DNA of 64,000 bases from Amycolatopsis mediterranei (GCF_026017845.1 NZ_CP100416.1:6529652-6593651); one strand, 5' to 3'; shown: positions 32,280 through 41,278, numbered from the stretch's first letter. The notes: a model not told the origin generated them from the letters alone. A program made the numbers and translations.

Positions 32280-33412
32280 GACCCACTCCCCATCCGGCCG
32301 TCGAACCGCTCGCGGTCGGCGGCCGAAGCCCGCGCGCGGCGGCGGAGCGCGCCTCGCGAGAGCTCGCCGGCCGGACGGCCGCCCGCGATCCGGGCGATCA
32401 CGAACACCACCAGCACGAGCAGCATGAGCACCGCTGCGGCCCCGAACCCGCGGGCCTTCATCGCCTCCTCCGGCGAGGTGACGAGCGAAAAGGTCGCCAG
32501 CGGCAGCGAGATCTGCGGCCCGGTCAGCGGGTCCGCGTTGAGGTAGGCGGTGAACCCGGCGGTGATCAGCACCGGCGACGTCTCGCCGATGCCGCGCGCG
32601 GTGCCGAGCAGGATCGCCGTGGTGAGACCAGACCGCGCGGTTGGCAGGACAACATGCCAGGCCGTCCGCAGCCGGCCCGCCCCCAGCGCCAGCGACGCCT
32701 CCCGCAGGTTGCCCGGCACCAGCCGGATCACGACGTCGGCCGCGCGGATGACGATCGGCAGCATCATCACGCTGATCGCGCAGCCCGCCGCAAGGCCGGA
32801 CTTCTCCAGCCCCAGCGCGACGATCAGCGCGGCGTAGACGAACAGCCCGGCCACGATGGACGGCAACGCCGTCATCGCGTCGACGATCGTCCGGACCAGC
32901 CGCGCAAACGTGCCCCGGACCTCGTTGAGGTACACCGCGCAGGTCAGTCCCAAGGGGACGGTGACCGCCAGCGCGATGGCGATCTGCTCCAGCGTTCCCA
33001 CGACGGCGTGGAGGACGCCGCCCTGGGACAGCGGGTCGAGCGGCCCCGCGGTGGCCATGTCCTGGGTGAAGAAGTTGAGGTGGCTCAACGCGTCGACGCC
33101 GCGGATCACCGGGTAGGCGACGATCGTCACCAGGGCCAGCAAGGCGAAGGCCGCGAGGCTGTACACCACGGCGGAGACGAGCCGATCTCGCACGGTGAGT
33201 GCGTTCTCGGTCAGCGACACGAGCAGTGCGTACAGGCCGAGGAACACGATCCAGGCGAGGACGGCGAACCCGATCACCCCGCCGAACGGCGCCAGCTGAT
33301 CGAAGACCAGCGCGGTGAACGCGACGGCCGCGACGAGCGCGCCCAGCACGGTGACCCGGTCGAGGAGCCGGCCGGGCCTCGTGACCCGCCGGCGTTCCTG
33401 AGCGTCGGTCAT
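32276..33412 (-). CDS. pstA: Phosphate ABC transporter permease PstA
   Basis: A 378-residue inner-membrane permease with about six to eight helices. LGTARGIGETSPVLITAGF and the EAA loop REASLALGAGRLRTAWHVVLPTARSGLTTAI (quoted in part) are characteristic of PstA. The N-terminus has extra helices compared with typical PstA (about 290-300 aa), as in some actinobacterial proteins. ATG 33412 overlaps the pstC stop (ATGA), and its own stop overlaps pstS. Forms the channel with PstC, powered by PstB. Confidence 0.93.
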   Translation of the reverse strand: MTDAQERRRVTRPGRLLDRVTVLGALVAAVAFTALVFDQLAPFGGVIGFAVLAWIVFLGLYALLVSLTENALTVRDRLVSAVVYSLAAFALLALVTIVAYPVIRGVDALSHLNFFTQDMATAGPLDPLSQGGVLHAVVGTLEQIAIALAVTVPLGLTCAVYLNEVRGTFARLVRTIVDAMTALPSIVAGLFVYAALIVALGLEKSGLAAGCAISVMMLPIVIRAADVVIRLVPGNLREASLALGAGRLRTAWHVVLPTARSGLTTAILLGTARGIGETSPVLITAGFTAYLNADPLTGPQISLPLATFSLVTSPEEAMKARGFGAAAVLMLLVLVVFVIARIAGGRPAGELSRGALRRRARASAADRERFDGRMGSGS

Positions 33413-34413
33413 GCTTCGCTGCCCTGGCCGGACCGGCTGCGCGCGATGATCGCGGACGCGCCGAAGTTGACCAGCAGGGTCAGCGCGAAGAGCGCGAGCC
33501 CGGCGGCCATCAGCGCGGAGAGGCCGAACGGGCTGGCCGCGGCCCACTGCTGCGCGATCAGCGCGGACACCGAGTTGGCGCCGCTCTGCAGGACGTGTGG
33601 CTGGATGGTGAAGACCGGCGCGATGATCATGTAGACGGCGATCGTCTCGCCGAGAGCCCGGCCGAGGCCGAGCATGGTGCCGCCGATCATCCCGCCCCGG
33701 CCGTAGGGCAGCACGACGCTGCGGATCATCCCCCACCGCGTCGCGCCGAGCGCGTAGGCGCCTTCGCGTTCTCCGGGCGGCGCCTGGGAAAACGACTCGC
33801 GCATCACCGAGCAGGTGATCGGCATGACCATCATCCCGACGATCACCCCGGCGAAGAAGGTCGAGCTGGCGAACACTGTCTGACTGCTCAGCGGGTCGTT
33901 GGCGTCGTAACCGTCCACTGTGAACAGCGGGAACCAGCCGAGGTGGACGGCGAGCCAGCGAGGCACGTCGAGGGCGTTCCACTGCAGGAAGACGGCGCCG
34001 AACAGGCCGTACACGACACTCGGGACGGCGGCCATCAGGTCGACCAGGCTGACCAGCACCCGTTTCAGCCGGGCCGGGGCGTATTCGGCGATGTACAACG
34101 CCACGCCGAAGGCCAGCGGGAAGGCGACGCAGAGGGCAGTGCCGGCGATCAGCAGGGTGCCGACCAGCACGGCGGCGATGCCGAAGTTCCCGGAGTCCGG
34201 CTGCCAGGTCTGGGTGGTGAGAAAGGAAAATCCGGCGAGGTCGAGTGCTTGGGCGCCGTTCTTCACCAGGAACCCGCCGACGGTGACCATGATCGCGAGC
34301 ACGACCACGCCGGCTCCCAGGAGCACGGCGAGGAACGCCCGGTCGGCCCCGCCCGGGGCCCCGGTTCTTCGCCGCACCTCCGTCCGCGGCGGCTCGGTCA
34401 GCACACTGGTCAT
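33409..34413 (-). CDS. pstC: Phosphate ABC transporter permease PstC
   Basis: A 334-residue permease with about six helices. GVALYIAEYAPARLK, MAAVPSVVYGLFG and the EAA-type loop GEREGAYALGATRWGMIRSVVLP followed by GLGRALGETIAVYM identify PstC. ATG 34413 is preceded by GGGGAG; longer frames upstream read through a PHO-box-like site and are rejected. First gene of the operon pstC-pstA-pstS-surface module-pstB. The start lies 61 bp from the tandem repeat at 34474-34495. Confidence 0.93.
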   Translation of the reverse strand: MTSVLTEPPRTEVRRRTGAPGGADRAFLAVLLGAGVVVLAIMVTVGGFLVKNGAQALDLAGFSFLTTQTWQPDSGNFGIAAVLVGTLLIAGTALCVAFPLAFGVALYIAEYAPARLKRVLVSLVDLMAAVPSVVYGLFGAVFLQWNALDVPRWLAVHLGWFPLFTVDGYDANDPLSSQTVFASSTFFAGVIVGMMVMPITCSVMRESFSQAPPGEREGAYALGATRWGMIRSVVLPYGRGGMIGGTMLGLGRALGETIAVYMIIAPVFTIQPHVLQSGANSVSALIAQQWAAASPFGLSALMAAGLALFALTLLVNFGASAIIARSRSGQGSEA

Positions 34414-34473
34414 CGCACTCCCCTGTCTCATCCGGACGCGAGCCTTTCCCGGCGATCTGGACTGCTCCGGGCC

Positions 34474-34495
34474 GGAGCGTGAACTACGGACGAAC
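34474..34495 (-). promoter_or_regulatory. PHO-box-like tandem repeat upstream of pstC
   Basis: On the minus strand two adjoining 11-bp units read GTTCGTCCGTA and GTTCACGCTCC. They fit the Streptomyces PhoP-box layout of direct 11-bp repeats around G-T/G-TCAYYYR. Distance to pstC suits activation by a PhoP-type regulator under phosphate limitation. The site overlaps the stop codon of the gene upstream. Confidence 0.6.
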
Positions 34496-34867
34496 ACGTG
34501 CACCGGAAACCGCGGGACTGTGTTCCGCGAGTTCCCGAAAAGAATTACCGGAATTGACCGCGTGCAGCCGCCGCTGGTAACTGCGCGCCGACACACCGGC
34601 CGCGACCCCCGCGATCCTCAGCTGCCACAACCACTTCCCGTGGGTGTCCCGCACAGTGATCACCTCGGCCAGCGCGAGCCGGTCGCGAAGCACTCCCACG
34701 GCGTCGGCACAGGAGACAGCGTCCGGAAAGGACGTTGCCGACTGCGCCAGGCTGCGGTTGTTGGCGGAAAGAAACCGCCACACGACTTTGCCCGCCAAGC
34801 CGGTGTACCCTCGTCCCCGCAGTTGCTCCGGGGAAATGTGGACCAGTTCGAACCGAGGCTCGGCCAT
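34484..34867 (-). CDS. DUF1508/YegP-like protein
   Basis: A 127-residue protein. VVWRFLSANNRSLAQSATSFPDAVSCADAVGVLRDRL matches the DUF1508 (YegP) pattern of a strand, an S-x-x-F turn and a helix. A second half-repeat-like VRDTHGKWLWQLRIAG follows. Function of the family is unknown. The C-terminal 30 residues are not part of the domain. ATG 34867 has no strong ribosome site. Same direction as pstC, whose PHO-box-like element overlaps this stop codon, so pstC likely has its own promoter. Confidence 0.65.
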   Translation of the reverse strand: MAEPRFELVHISPEQLRGRGYTGLAGKVVWRFLSANNRSLAQSATSFPDAVSCADAVGVLRDRLALAEVITVRDTHGKWLWQLRIAGVAAGVSARSYQRRLHAVNSGNSFRELAEHSPAVSGARVRP

Positions 34868-35039
34868 CGTCGTCCTTACGCGCGATCCCCCAGCGATGCG
34901 CGCTCAGGCTCAGTCATCCCGGTATACAGCAGCGAAACGACGGACGGCGCACCGATGGTGCCGCCGTTCACAAGGGATGAAGCGCACAGGTCCGCAAGTA
35001 CCGGACCAACCGCACGTTCGAACGGAAACTGTCGGCATC

Positions 35040-35463
35040 GAGGTCAGCGGTTCTGCCGAAGAACTGGGCTACCACCCGGACAACGCCGCCCGGCTGCTGG
35101 CGCGCGGGCGCAGCCGGACGCTGGGCGTGATGGTGACAGTGCACCAGTCCTTCCAGGCCGACCTGGTCGAAGGCAGCTACCCGGAGGCCGAACGGCTCGG
35201 CTACGACGTCCTGCTGTCGGCCACGGCACCGACGCGGGACGAGGCCAAGGCCGTCGAGGCCATGCTGAGCCAGCGGTGCGAAGCGCTCATCCTGCTCGGC
35301 CCGAACGCCGAGCGCTCAGCACTCGACGAGTTCGGCCGCCGCGCGGTCGTGGCCGTGGTGGGCCGCCGGCTGCCGGGCGTGCGGGTCGACAGCATCCACA
35401 CCGCCGACACGAAGGGCATCCGGCAGGCCGTCGACCACCTCGTCGACCTCGGTCACCGCCGAG
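35040..35463 (+). pseudogene. LacI-family regulator remnant (hinge and N-lobe)
   Basis: Reads AEELGYHPDNAARLLARGRS, then RTLGVMVTVHQSFQADLVEG and ahead to VRVDSIHTADTKGIRQAVDH and LVDLGHRR. This is the hinge helix and first lobe of a LacI/GalR sensor domain. The N-terminal HTH is missing and the frame breaks off at LGHRR, exactly where the second lobe should begin. Upstream 34868-35039 shows no HTH. A decayed gene, probably non-functional. Confidence 0.75.
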
Positions 35464-35560
35464 CAAACTCGGCGCGGCCGCCGGAGTCGCCGTCCTCGCC
35501 GCCTGGGTCGCGGCCGCCCTCGGCGCTGCCATTCTGGCCATCACCCGCCGCGACGCGTAG
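35462..35560 (+). pseudogene. Orphan C-terminal membrane tail fused to the LacI scrap
   Basis: In a second frame the LacI break is followed at once by SKLGAAAGVAVLAAWVAAAL, GAAILAITRRDA and a stop: one transmembrane helix and a basic tail, as at the end of a membrane protein. The rest of that protein is absent, so this marks a deletion junction between two unrelated genes. Confidence 0.5.
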
Positions 35561-35622
35561 ACGGTCTGACCGCTCGGTGATGTCGGCATCCGCCTGAGCG
35601 GTCCGCCGAGGGTGGACACGCT

Positions 35623-36987
35623 TCACGTGTGCGGCAGTTCGATCCGCACGCAGGCTCCTCCGCCGCCCGGCGGGTCCTCGAAACGCACGGCTCCCCCGTG
35701 CGCGGTGACGGTGTCGGCCACCATGGCGAGGCCGAGCCCCGAGCCGGGCAGGGCGCGGGCGCCGGGGGCACGCCAGAACCGTTGGAACGCCGGCGTCCGA
35801 TGCTCGTCGGGCAGGCCCGGCCCCTCGTCGACGACGGTGATCCAGCCCGGTTCCGAGCGCACCCGCACCGTCGAACCGGCGGGCGAGAACTTGATGGCGT
35901 TGTCGAGCAGGTTGAGCACGGTTCGCTCCAGGGCCGCCGCGTCGCCGACGACCGTCCAGGGCGGGCAGTGGATGTCGAAGTGGTGGTCCGGGGCACGGCT
36001 CCTCGCCCGTCGGGCGGCCCGGTCGATCACCGTGTCCACGGCGACCTGTTCTCGCGCCAGTTCGCGTTCGTCACGGGCGAGCACGACCAGTTCGGTGACG
36101 AGGTCGGTGAACTCGCCGGCTTGCGCCTGGAGCCGGTCGATGATCTTCGCGCGCTGCTCGGCCGGAATCGGACGCCCGGTCTGCTCGCTGCGGGCCAGCA
36201 GATCGATGTTGGTGCGCAGGCTGGTCAGCGGGGTCCGCAGCTCGTGAGCGGCGTCGGTGACCAGTTCGTGCTGCCGGCGCCGGGATTCCTGGAGCGCGGC
36301 GATCATCGAGGCGAACGCGCGGCCCAGCCGGCCGACCTCGTCACGGCCGGAAACGGCGTCCGGGAGCTGGAGATCCTCGGTGCGGGCGATCTCCTCGGCG
36401 GTCGCGGTCAACCGCGTCATCGGCGCGACCGCGCGACGGGTCGCGAGCAGGCTCGCCGCGGCGGCCAGCGCGCCACCGAGCAGCGACACCACGACCAGAA
36501 CCTCGCGCAACCCGGCAAGGGTGTTCTCGATCTCGGCCAGGTTCCGGCTCGCCACCAGCACGTTCCCCTCGCCGACCGGCTGGAGCAGGACACGCACGGA
36601 CTTTCCCGACCGGGTCCGCCCGTCGCGCAACGTCGTGGCGCGCACGGTCCGGTCCTGCGCGGAGGTTTCGACGGGGTCGACACCGGACGGCGCGCACGAG
36701 CCGCCGCCGGCCCGCAGCAGCTGGATGCCTTCGAGGAATCGCTGTATCCCTGGGTCCGGCGGCGCCGCCCGGCACAGCCACTCGGCGTTGGGCACCGGCA
36801 CATCCGGGGGCGGCGAGACGTTGGCGGGCGGTACGAGTTCGAGGAGGGCCTGGTCGAGCTGGGTGTGCAACCTGTCCCGGGTCGTCACCCACGCGATGGT
36901 GCTGATCCCGGCGATCGCCACCGCCGCGATGCACGCCGTGCTCAGGGCGACCCTGGCCCGCAGCGACAGCCGGCGCGGCCTGCTCAT
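35623..36987 (-). CDS. Sensor histidine kinase, MprB-like
   Basis: A 454-residue two-component sensor. N-terminal helix (VALSTACIAAVAIAGISTIAW), an extracellular domain of about 120 residues, a second helix (VVVSLLGGALAAAASLL), HAMP segment, phospho-acceptor motif AAHELRTPLTSLRTN, N-box LNLLDNAIKFSP, G1 VVDEGPGLP and G2 GSGLGLAMV. Autophosphorylates and passes phosphate to the regulator encoded just upstream (ATGA overlap). Similar in layout to MprB of mycobacteria, which senses envelope stress; orthology is inferred. Confidence 0.92.
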   Translation of the reverse strand: MSRPRRLSLRARVALSTACIAAVAIAGISTIAWVTTRDRLHTQLDQALLELVPPANVSPPPDVPVPNAEWLCRAAPPDPGIQRFLEGIQLLRAGGGSCAPSGVDPVETSAQDRTVRATTLRDGRTRSGKSVRVLLQPVGEGNVLVASRNLAEIENTLAGLREVLVVVSLLGGALAAAASLLATRRAVAPMTRLTATAEEIARTEDLQLPDAVSGRDEVGRLGRAFASMIAALQESRRRQHELVTDAAHELRTPLTSLRTNIDLLARSEQTGRPIPAEQRAKIIDRLQAQAGEFTDLVTELVVLARDERELAREQVAVDTVIDRAARRARSRAPDHHFDIHCPPWTVVGDAAALERTVLNLLDNAIKFSPAGSTVRVRSEPGWITVVDEGPGLPDEHRTPAFQRFWRAPGARALPGSGLGLAMVADTVTAHGGAVRFEDPPGGGGACVRIELPHT

Positions 36988-37679
36988 GGTGTCACGCGGA
37001 GGGTGAATCCGACGCCGCGAACCGTGTGCAGCAACCGGGGCCGCCCGCCCGCTTCGGTCTTGCGCCGGAGGTACCCGATGTAGACGTCCAGGTTGTTCGT
37101 GCCGGGGTCGTGGCCCCACACCGCCTGCTGCAGGCGCGCTCGGGACAGCACCTGGCCCGGAGCGTCGAGGAAGACGGCCAGCAGGTCGAACTCGGTGGGG
37201 GTCAGCGTGATCGGGCGCCCGGCCCTCGTCACCTCGCGGCTCGAGGGATCGAGCCGGAGGTCCTCGAACTCGCGCGGCGCCATACCCGGCCGGTCGTCCG
37301 GAGGACGGCGGTTCAGCTTGAGCAGGGCCCGCACCCTGGCCAGCAGCTCCTCCAGCGCGAACGGCTTGACCAGGTAGTCGTCGGCGCCCGCGTCCAGGCC
37401 CATCACCTTGTCGCCGAGGCCGTCGCGGGCGGTCAGCATCAGCACCGGCATCCGGTCGCCCGCCTCGCGCAGCCTGCGGCAGGTCTCCATCCCGTCCACG
37501 TCGGGCATCATCAGGTCGAGGATCGTGAGGTCGGGCCGTGCCCCGCCGGAGGCGGCCAGCACCAGACGCAGCGCCTGGGCCCCGTCCCCCGCAGTGTCCA
37601 CTTCGTACCCTTCGAACTCGAGGCTGCGCTGCAGGCTGTCCCGGACATCCGGGTCGTCGTCCACGACGAGCAGGCGCAT
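36984..37679 (-). CDS. OmpR-family response regulator, MprA-like
   Basis: A 231-residue regulator: receiver domain with acidic pocket VVDDDP, phospho-acceptor Asp55 in LTILDLMMPD, Lys in DDYLVKPF, and a C-terminal winged helix (LTPTEFDLLAVFLDAPGQVL...TNNLDVYIGYLRRKTEAGG) typical of OmpR/MprA. Overlaps the kinase gene by four bases. Divergent from the glycosyltransferase pair, with 139 bp between starts, so it may control that operon as well as itself. Confidence 0.93.
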   Translation of the reverse strand: MRLLVVDDDPDVRDSLQRSLEFEGYEVDTAGDGAQALRLVLAASGGARPDLTILDLMMPDVDGMETCRRLREAGDRMPVLMLTARDGLGDKVMGLDAGADDYLVKPFALEELLARVRALLKLNRRPPDDRPGMAPREFEDLRLDPSSREVTRAGRPITLTPTEFDLLAVFLDAPGQVLSRARLQQAVWGHDPGTNNLDVYIGYLRRKTEAGGRPRLLHTVRGVGFTLRVTP

Positions 37680-37762
37680 GGACCATCACCTCCGGGATCT
37701 TGTTCGGCACGCCGGCGGCAGGTTACGCCGTGCCCCTGGTGCCCGGCGGTGAAAAACCTCCC

Positions 37763-37802
37763 TCTCACGATCTTCTCAGGTGAATTCCAGGCGGTTCTCA
37801 CG
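37763..37802. promoter_or_regulatory. Candidate response-regulator repeats
   Basis: Three similar words, TCTCACGA (37763), TTCTCAGG (37773) and TTCTCACG (37795), lie between the divergent regulator and glycosyltransferase starts. MprA-type proteins bind loose direct octamer repeats of this kind, so this is a plausible autoregulatory site; the match is by eye. Confidence 0.4.
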
Positions 37803-37818
37803 AGCCGGAGTCCACCTT

Positions 37819-39132
37819 ATGGGTGACCGGACACAACGTCGTGCTCCCGGCACCGAGCCATCACGAACGGAGAAAGACTTGCCGGGGAGCACGACTCGAG
37901 GACCCGCCACCGAACACCCCACCGAACCGCTGCGGACCGCGACCGTGGACATCGTGATCCCGGTGTACAACGAGCAGCGGGCGTTGCCCGGATGTGTCCG
38001 CGTACTGCACGAGTTCCTGATCGCACAGTTCCCGTTTTCCTGGAAGATCGTCGTCGTCGACAACGCCAGCACCGACGGCACCCTCGGTGTGGCCCGGGCC
38101 CTGGCGGAGGAGTTCGACCGGGTCGAGGTCCGCCACCTCGACCGGAAGGGCCGCGGACGGGCGCTCCGGGAAAGCTGGCGGACCAGCACCGCCGACATCG
38201 TCGGATACATGGATGTCGACCTCTCCACCGGCCTGAACGCCCTGCTCCCCCTGGTGGCACCGCTGGTCAACGGGCATTCCGACCTCGCCGTCGGCTCACG
38301 GCTCGCGCCGGGAGCCCGGACCGTGCGCGGCGCGAAACGGGAGTTCATCTCGCGTTCCTACAACGGGATCATCCGGCTCACGCACGGCGCCCGCTTCTCC
38401 GACGCGCAGTGCGGGTTCAAGGCGGCCCGCACCGACGTGATCCGCCCTCTGCTGGACCGGGTGGCCGACGACTCCTGGTTCTTCGACACCGAACTGCTGC
38501 TGGTCGCCGAGCACAACGGGCTCCGGGTGCACGAGGTCCCGGTCGACTGGGTGGAGGACACCGACACCAGGGTCGACGTGGCGGGCACCGCGCTCGACGA
38601 CATCCGCGGCCTGATCAGGGTGGCTCGCGCGAAGGCCTCCGGCGCCGCGCGAGTGCCGGACCTGCCGCGCAGGCCCGAGCCGAGGGCCGCACACCCGGAC
38701 GCGGTGCTGGGCCGGTCCGGCGGAGCCCTGTCGTGGCAAGTGCTGTCATTCGCCGTGATCGGGGTGCTCTCGACCGCGGCGAACCTCGCCCTCTACGGGG
38801 TGTTCCGCACGTGGTGGCCGGCCCTGCTGGCCAACCTCGCCGCGCTGGTCCTCACCACCCTGTTCAACACCGAGGCCAACCGCAGGTTCACCTTCACCTC
38901 GGCCGCGAAGTCGAGGGGCCGGATCCACCTGCAGGGGCTCGCCGTCTTCGGGCTCTACTACGCGTTCACTTCCGCGGCTTTGCTCGCCCTGGACCGGATC
39001 GAGCCGAACCCCGCCCGGTGGCTGGAACTGGTGGTGCTGCTCGTGGCCTCGGTCCTGGGCACGGCCGGGCGCTTCCTGCTGCTGCGCGCCTGGGTTTTCC
39101 ACACCGACAACGGAAAGGACAAGAGCAAGTGA
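37819..39132 (+). CDS. Bifunctional GT2 glycosyltransferase / GtrA protein
   Basis: A 437-residue protein joining a GT2 dolichol-phosphate-mannose-synthase-like domain (VDIVIPVYNEQRALPGCV, VVDNASTDGT, DIVGYMDVDLST, DAQCGFKAAR) with a C-terminal GtrA domain of four helices (VLSFAVIGVLSTAANLALYG...NTEANRRFTFTS). Such fusions make a polyprenyl-phosphate sugar and help present it on the outer face. ATG 37819 is favoured over GTG 37780, which lies in the regulatory repeats. The next gene, a GT39 transferase that would use the lipid-linked sugar, overlaps by GTGA. Confidence 0.9.
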   Translation: MGDRTQRRAPGTEPSRTEKDLPGSTTRGPATEHPTEPLRTATVDIVIPVYNEQRALPGCVRVLHEFLIAQFPFSWKIVVVDNASTDGTLGVARALAEEFDRVEVRHLDRKGRGRALRESWRTSTADIVGYMDVDLSTGLNALLPLVAPLVNGHSDLAVGSRLAPGARTVRGAKREFISRSYNGIIRLTHGARFSDAQCGFKAARTDVIRPLLDRVADDSWFFDTELLLVAEHNGLRVHEVPVDWVEDTDTRVDVAGTALDDIRGLIRVARAKASGAARVPDLPRRPEPRAAHPDAVLGRSGGALSWQVLSFAVIGVLSTAANLALYGVFRTWWPALLANLAALVLTTLFNTEANRRFTFTSAAKSRGRIHLQGLAVFGLYYAFTSAALLALDRIEPNPARWLELVVLLVASVLGTAGRFLLLRAWVFHTDNGKDKSK

Positions 39133-41270
39133 GCGTCGTCGGGGCACCAGCCACCGCACCACCTGCCGTGCCGGGTTCCCGTGCCGGCACCCGCTGGCGC
39201 CTGTGGGCACTCGGGGCGATCTGCGCCGTCGCCGCGCTGCTGTACGCGTGGAAGATCGGCGATGGCCGGCTCGGCAACACCTATTACTCGGCCGCGGTGA
39301 AGTCGATGACGCACAGCGTCACGAACTTCCTGTTCGGCTCCTTCGACTCCTATGGCGTGTTCACTGTGGACAAGCCGCCGATGGCGCTGTGGCCACAGGC
39401 GATTTCGGTGCTGGTGTTCGGCTATCACGGCTGGGCGCTGCTGCTGCCCCAGGTGCTCGAAGGCGTCGCCGCGGTCTTCCTGCTGCACCGGACCGTCCGG
39501 CGCTGGGCCGGGGAGGACGCGGCGCTGCTCGCCGCGCTCATTCTCGCGCTCACCCCGATCACGGTGGCGATCAACCGCGACACCAACCCGGACACCCTGC
39601 TCGTTCTGCTGCTCGTCGCCGCGGCCTATGCGGTCACGCGCTCGCTCCAGGCCCAGTCCGGCCGGGGCCGGACCACCTGGCTGGTCTGGTGCGCGTTCTT
39701 CGTCGGCTGCGGGTTCCTCACCAAGATGCTGCAGGCGTGGATCGTGGTGCCGGGGATCGCGCTGGCCTGCTTCGCGGGCACCGACGCCCCGGTCAAGCGG
39801 AAGATCATGGACCTGCTCGCCGCCGGCGCGGCGTTGATCGTCTCGTCGTTCTGGTGGGTGGCGCTGCACGACTGGTGGCCGGGCGACAAGCCGTACATGG
39901 GCGGCAGCACCGACGGGACCGCATGGAACCTGATCTTCGGCTACAACGGCTTCGGCCGGGTTTTCGGCGGCGACAACAACATGTCCTTCGGCGGCGGCTT
40001 CCCCGGTGGTCTGCCCGGTGATCTCCCCCCGGGCTTGAGCCTGCCCTCGGGCCTCATGGCCGCCTTCGGCGGCGGCGGGACCGGGTTGGGCCGGATGTTC
40101 GGTGACGGTGTCGGCGATCAGATCTCGTGGCTCCTCCCGCTGTCCCTGCTCGTGCTGGTGGTCGTCGCCGTCGCCGGTGTCCGCCGGATGCGGGCCAAGC
40201 TCCCGGCAGAGCCGGCGCAGCGTGGGGGCTGGCTCCTGTGGGGCAGCTGGCTGCTCGTCACCGCGGTGGTGTTCAGCTACGCGCAGGGCATCTGGCACCC
40301 CTACTACACGACCATGCTCGCGCCCGCGATCGCCGCGATCTCGGCGGCCGGGCTCGTCCGGTTCGGGCGCGCCTACCGCGACTCCGAAGGAATGGGCTGG
40401 CTGCTGCTGCCGCTCGCGATCGCGCTGACCGCGGCCTGGGCCTTCGTGCTGGCTTCCCGGGCTCCGTCCTGGCACGGATGGGCACGCTGGGCGCTGCTGG
40501 TCGTGGCGGCGGTGGCCGTTGCCGGGCTGGTGATCGGCCGGCTTTCCCCGTCGTGGACCAGTTCCCTTGGCCGACCGGCCTTGGTGGCGGGCCTGGTCGC
40601 GCTTCTGCTCGTACCGGGAGTCTGGTCGGCCGGGACCGCGTTCCAGGCGACGTCGAGCGGGGGAATGGGGCTGGCCGCCGCCGGTCCGGCGGCCGCCGGG
40701 TTCGGTGGCGGCATGCCCGCCGGAATGCCCGGGATGCCCGGGATGCCTCCGGGTATGCCCGGGACGAGCCCCGCCGCGGCGAACGGACTGGCGGGCATGG
40801 GTAATCCGTTCTCCGGCGGCGGGCTCACCGACGAGCAGCGGCGAATCGTGGACTACGCGAAGCGGCACAGCGACGGTGCGGCGATCACACTGGCCGTCAA
40901 CAGCCCGGCGATGATGTCGGCGAACTACATCATCGGCACCGATGAGACGGTGATCGGCATGGGCGGCTTCATGGGCACCGACCCCTCGCCCTCCCTCGAC
41001 CAGCTCACCGGCTGGGTTGCCGACGGCCGGCTGAAGTTCGTCCTGAGCAGCGCGAGCGGGGCCTCCGCGGCGCCCCCGGGTCGCGGATTCGGCGGCGGGA
41101 TGTCCGGCGACATGGGTGCTCTGATGGGGCAGCGGCAGCAGTGGGTCGAACAGCACTGCACGCCGGTCGATCCGGCCGCCTACGGTGGCTCGCCCCGGCC
41201 GGCCACGCCCCTTCCGTTCCCCCTGTCGATGGTGGGCGGTGGCCAGACCCTCTACCAGTGCCACGCCTGA
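39129..41270 (+). CDS. GT39/ArnT-like membrane glycosyltransferase
   Basis: A 713-residue integral-membrane glycosyltransferase with about a dozen helices. The conserved first loop (GNTYYSAAVKSM...FTVDKPPMALWPQ) and NRDTNPDTLL are typical of the PMT/ArnT superfamily, which moves a sugar from a polyprenyl-phosphate donor to an extracellular acceptor. Two Gly/Met/Pro-rich linkers are present (GGGFPGGLPGDLPPGLSLP in a loop; GMPAGMPGMPGMPPGMPG before the C-terminal domain). The last 150 residues form a soluble YkcB-like domain ending in CHA. GTG 39129 overlaps the preceding stop. Acceptor unknown. Confidence 0.9.
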   Translation: MSVVGAPATAPPAVPGSRAGTRWRLWALGAICAVAALLYAWKIGDGRLGNTYYSAAVKSMTHSVTNFLFGSFDSYGVFTVDKPPMALWPQAISVLVFGYHGWALLLPQVLEGVAAVFLLHRTVRRWAGEDAALLAALILALTPITVAINRDTNPDTLLVLLLVAAAYAVTRSLQAQSGRGRTTWLVWCAFFVGCGFLTKMLQAWIVVPGIALACFAGTDAPVKRKIMDLLAAGAALIVSSFWWVALHDWWPGDKPYMGGSTDGTAWNLIFGYNGFGRVFGGDNNMSFGGGFPGGLPGDLPPGLSLPSGLMAAFGGGGTGLGRMFGDGVGDQISWLLPLSLLVLVVVAVAGVRRMRAKLPAEPAQRGGWLLWGSWLLVTAVVFSYAQGIWHPYYTTMLAPAIAAISAAGLVRFGRAYRDSEGMGWLLLPLAIALTAAWAFVLASRAPSWHGWARWALLVVAAVAVAGLVIGRLSPSWTSSLGRPALVAGLVALLLVPGVWSAGTAFQATSSGGMGLAAAGPAAAGFGGGMPAGMPGMPGMPPGMPGTSPAAANGLAGMGNPFSGGGLTDEQRRIVDYAKRHSDGAAITLAVNSPAMMSANYIIGTDETVIGMGGFMGTDPSPSLDQLTGWVADGRLKFVLSSASGASAAPPGRGFGGGMSGDMGALMGQRQQWVEQHCTPVDPAAYGGSPRPATPLPFPLSMVGGGQTLYQCHA

Positions 41271-41278
41271 AGCACCCG

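Noticed and set aside
28339..32286. Single 1315-codon frame joining pstS and the 788-aa gene
   Set aside because: The first part is an out-of-frame reading of pstS. The real second gene starts at ATG 30705 with a signal peptide and ATGA overlap.
40680..40800. Gly/Met/Pro-rich repeat as a CRISPR or tandem DNA repeat
   Set aside because: It is a short in-frame low-complexity linker of the GT39 protein; no regular repeats with spacers.
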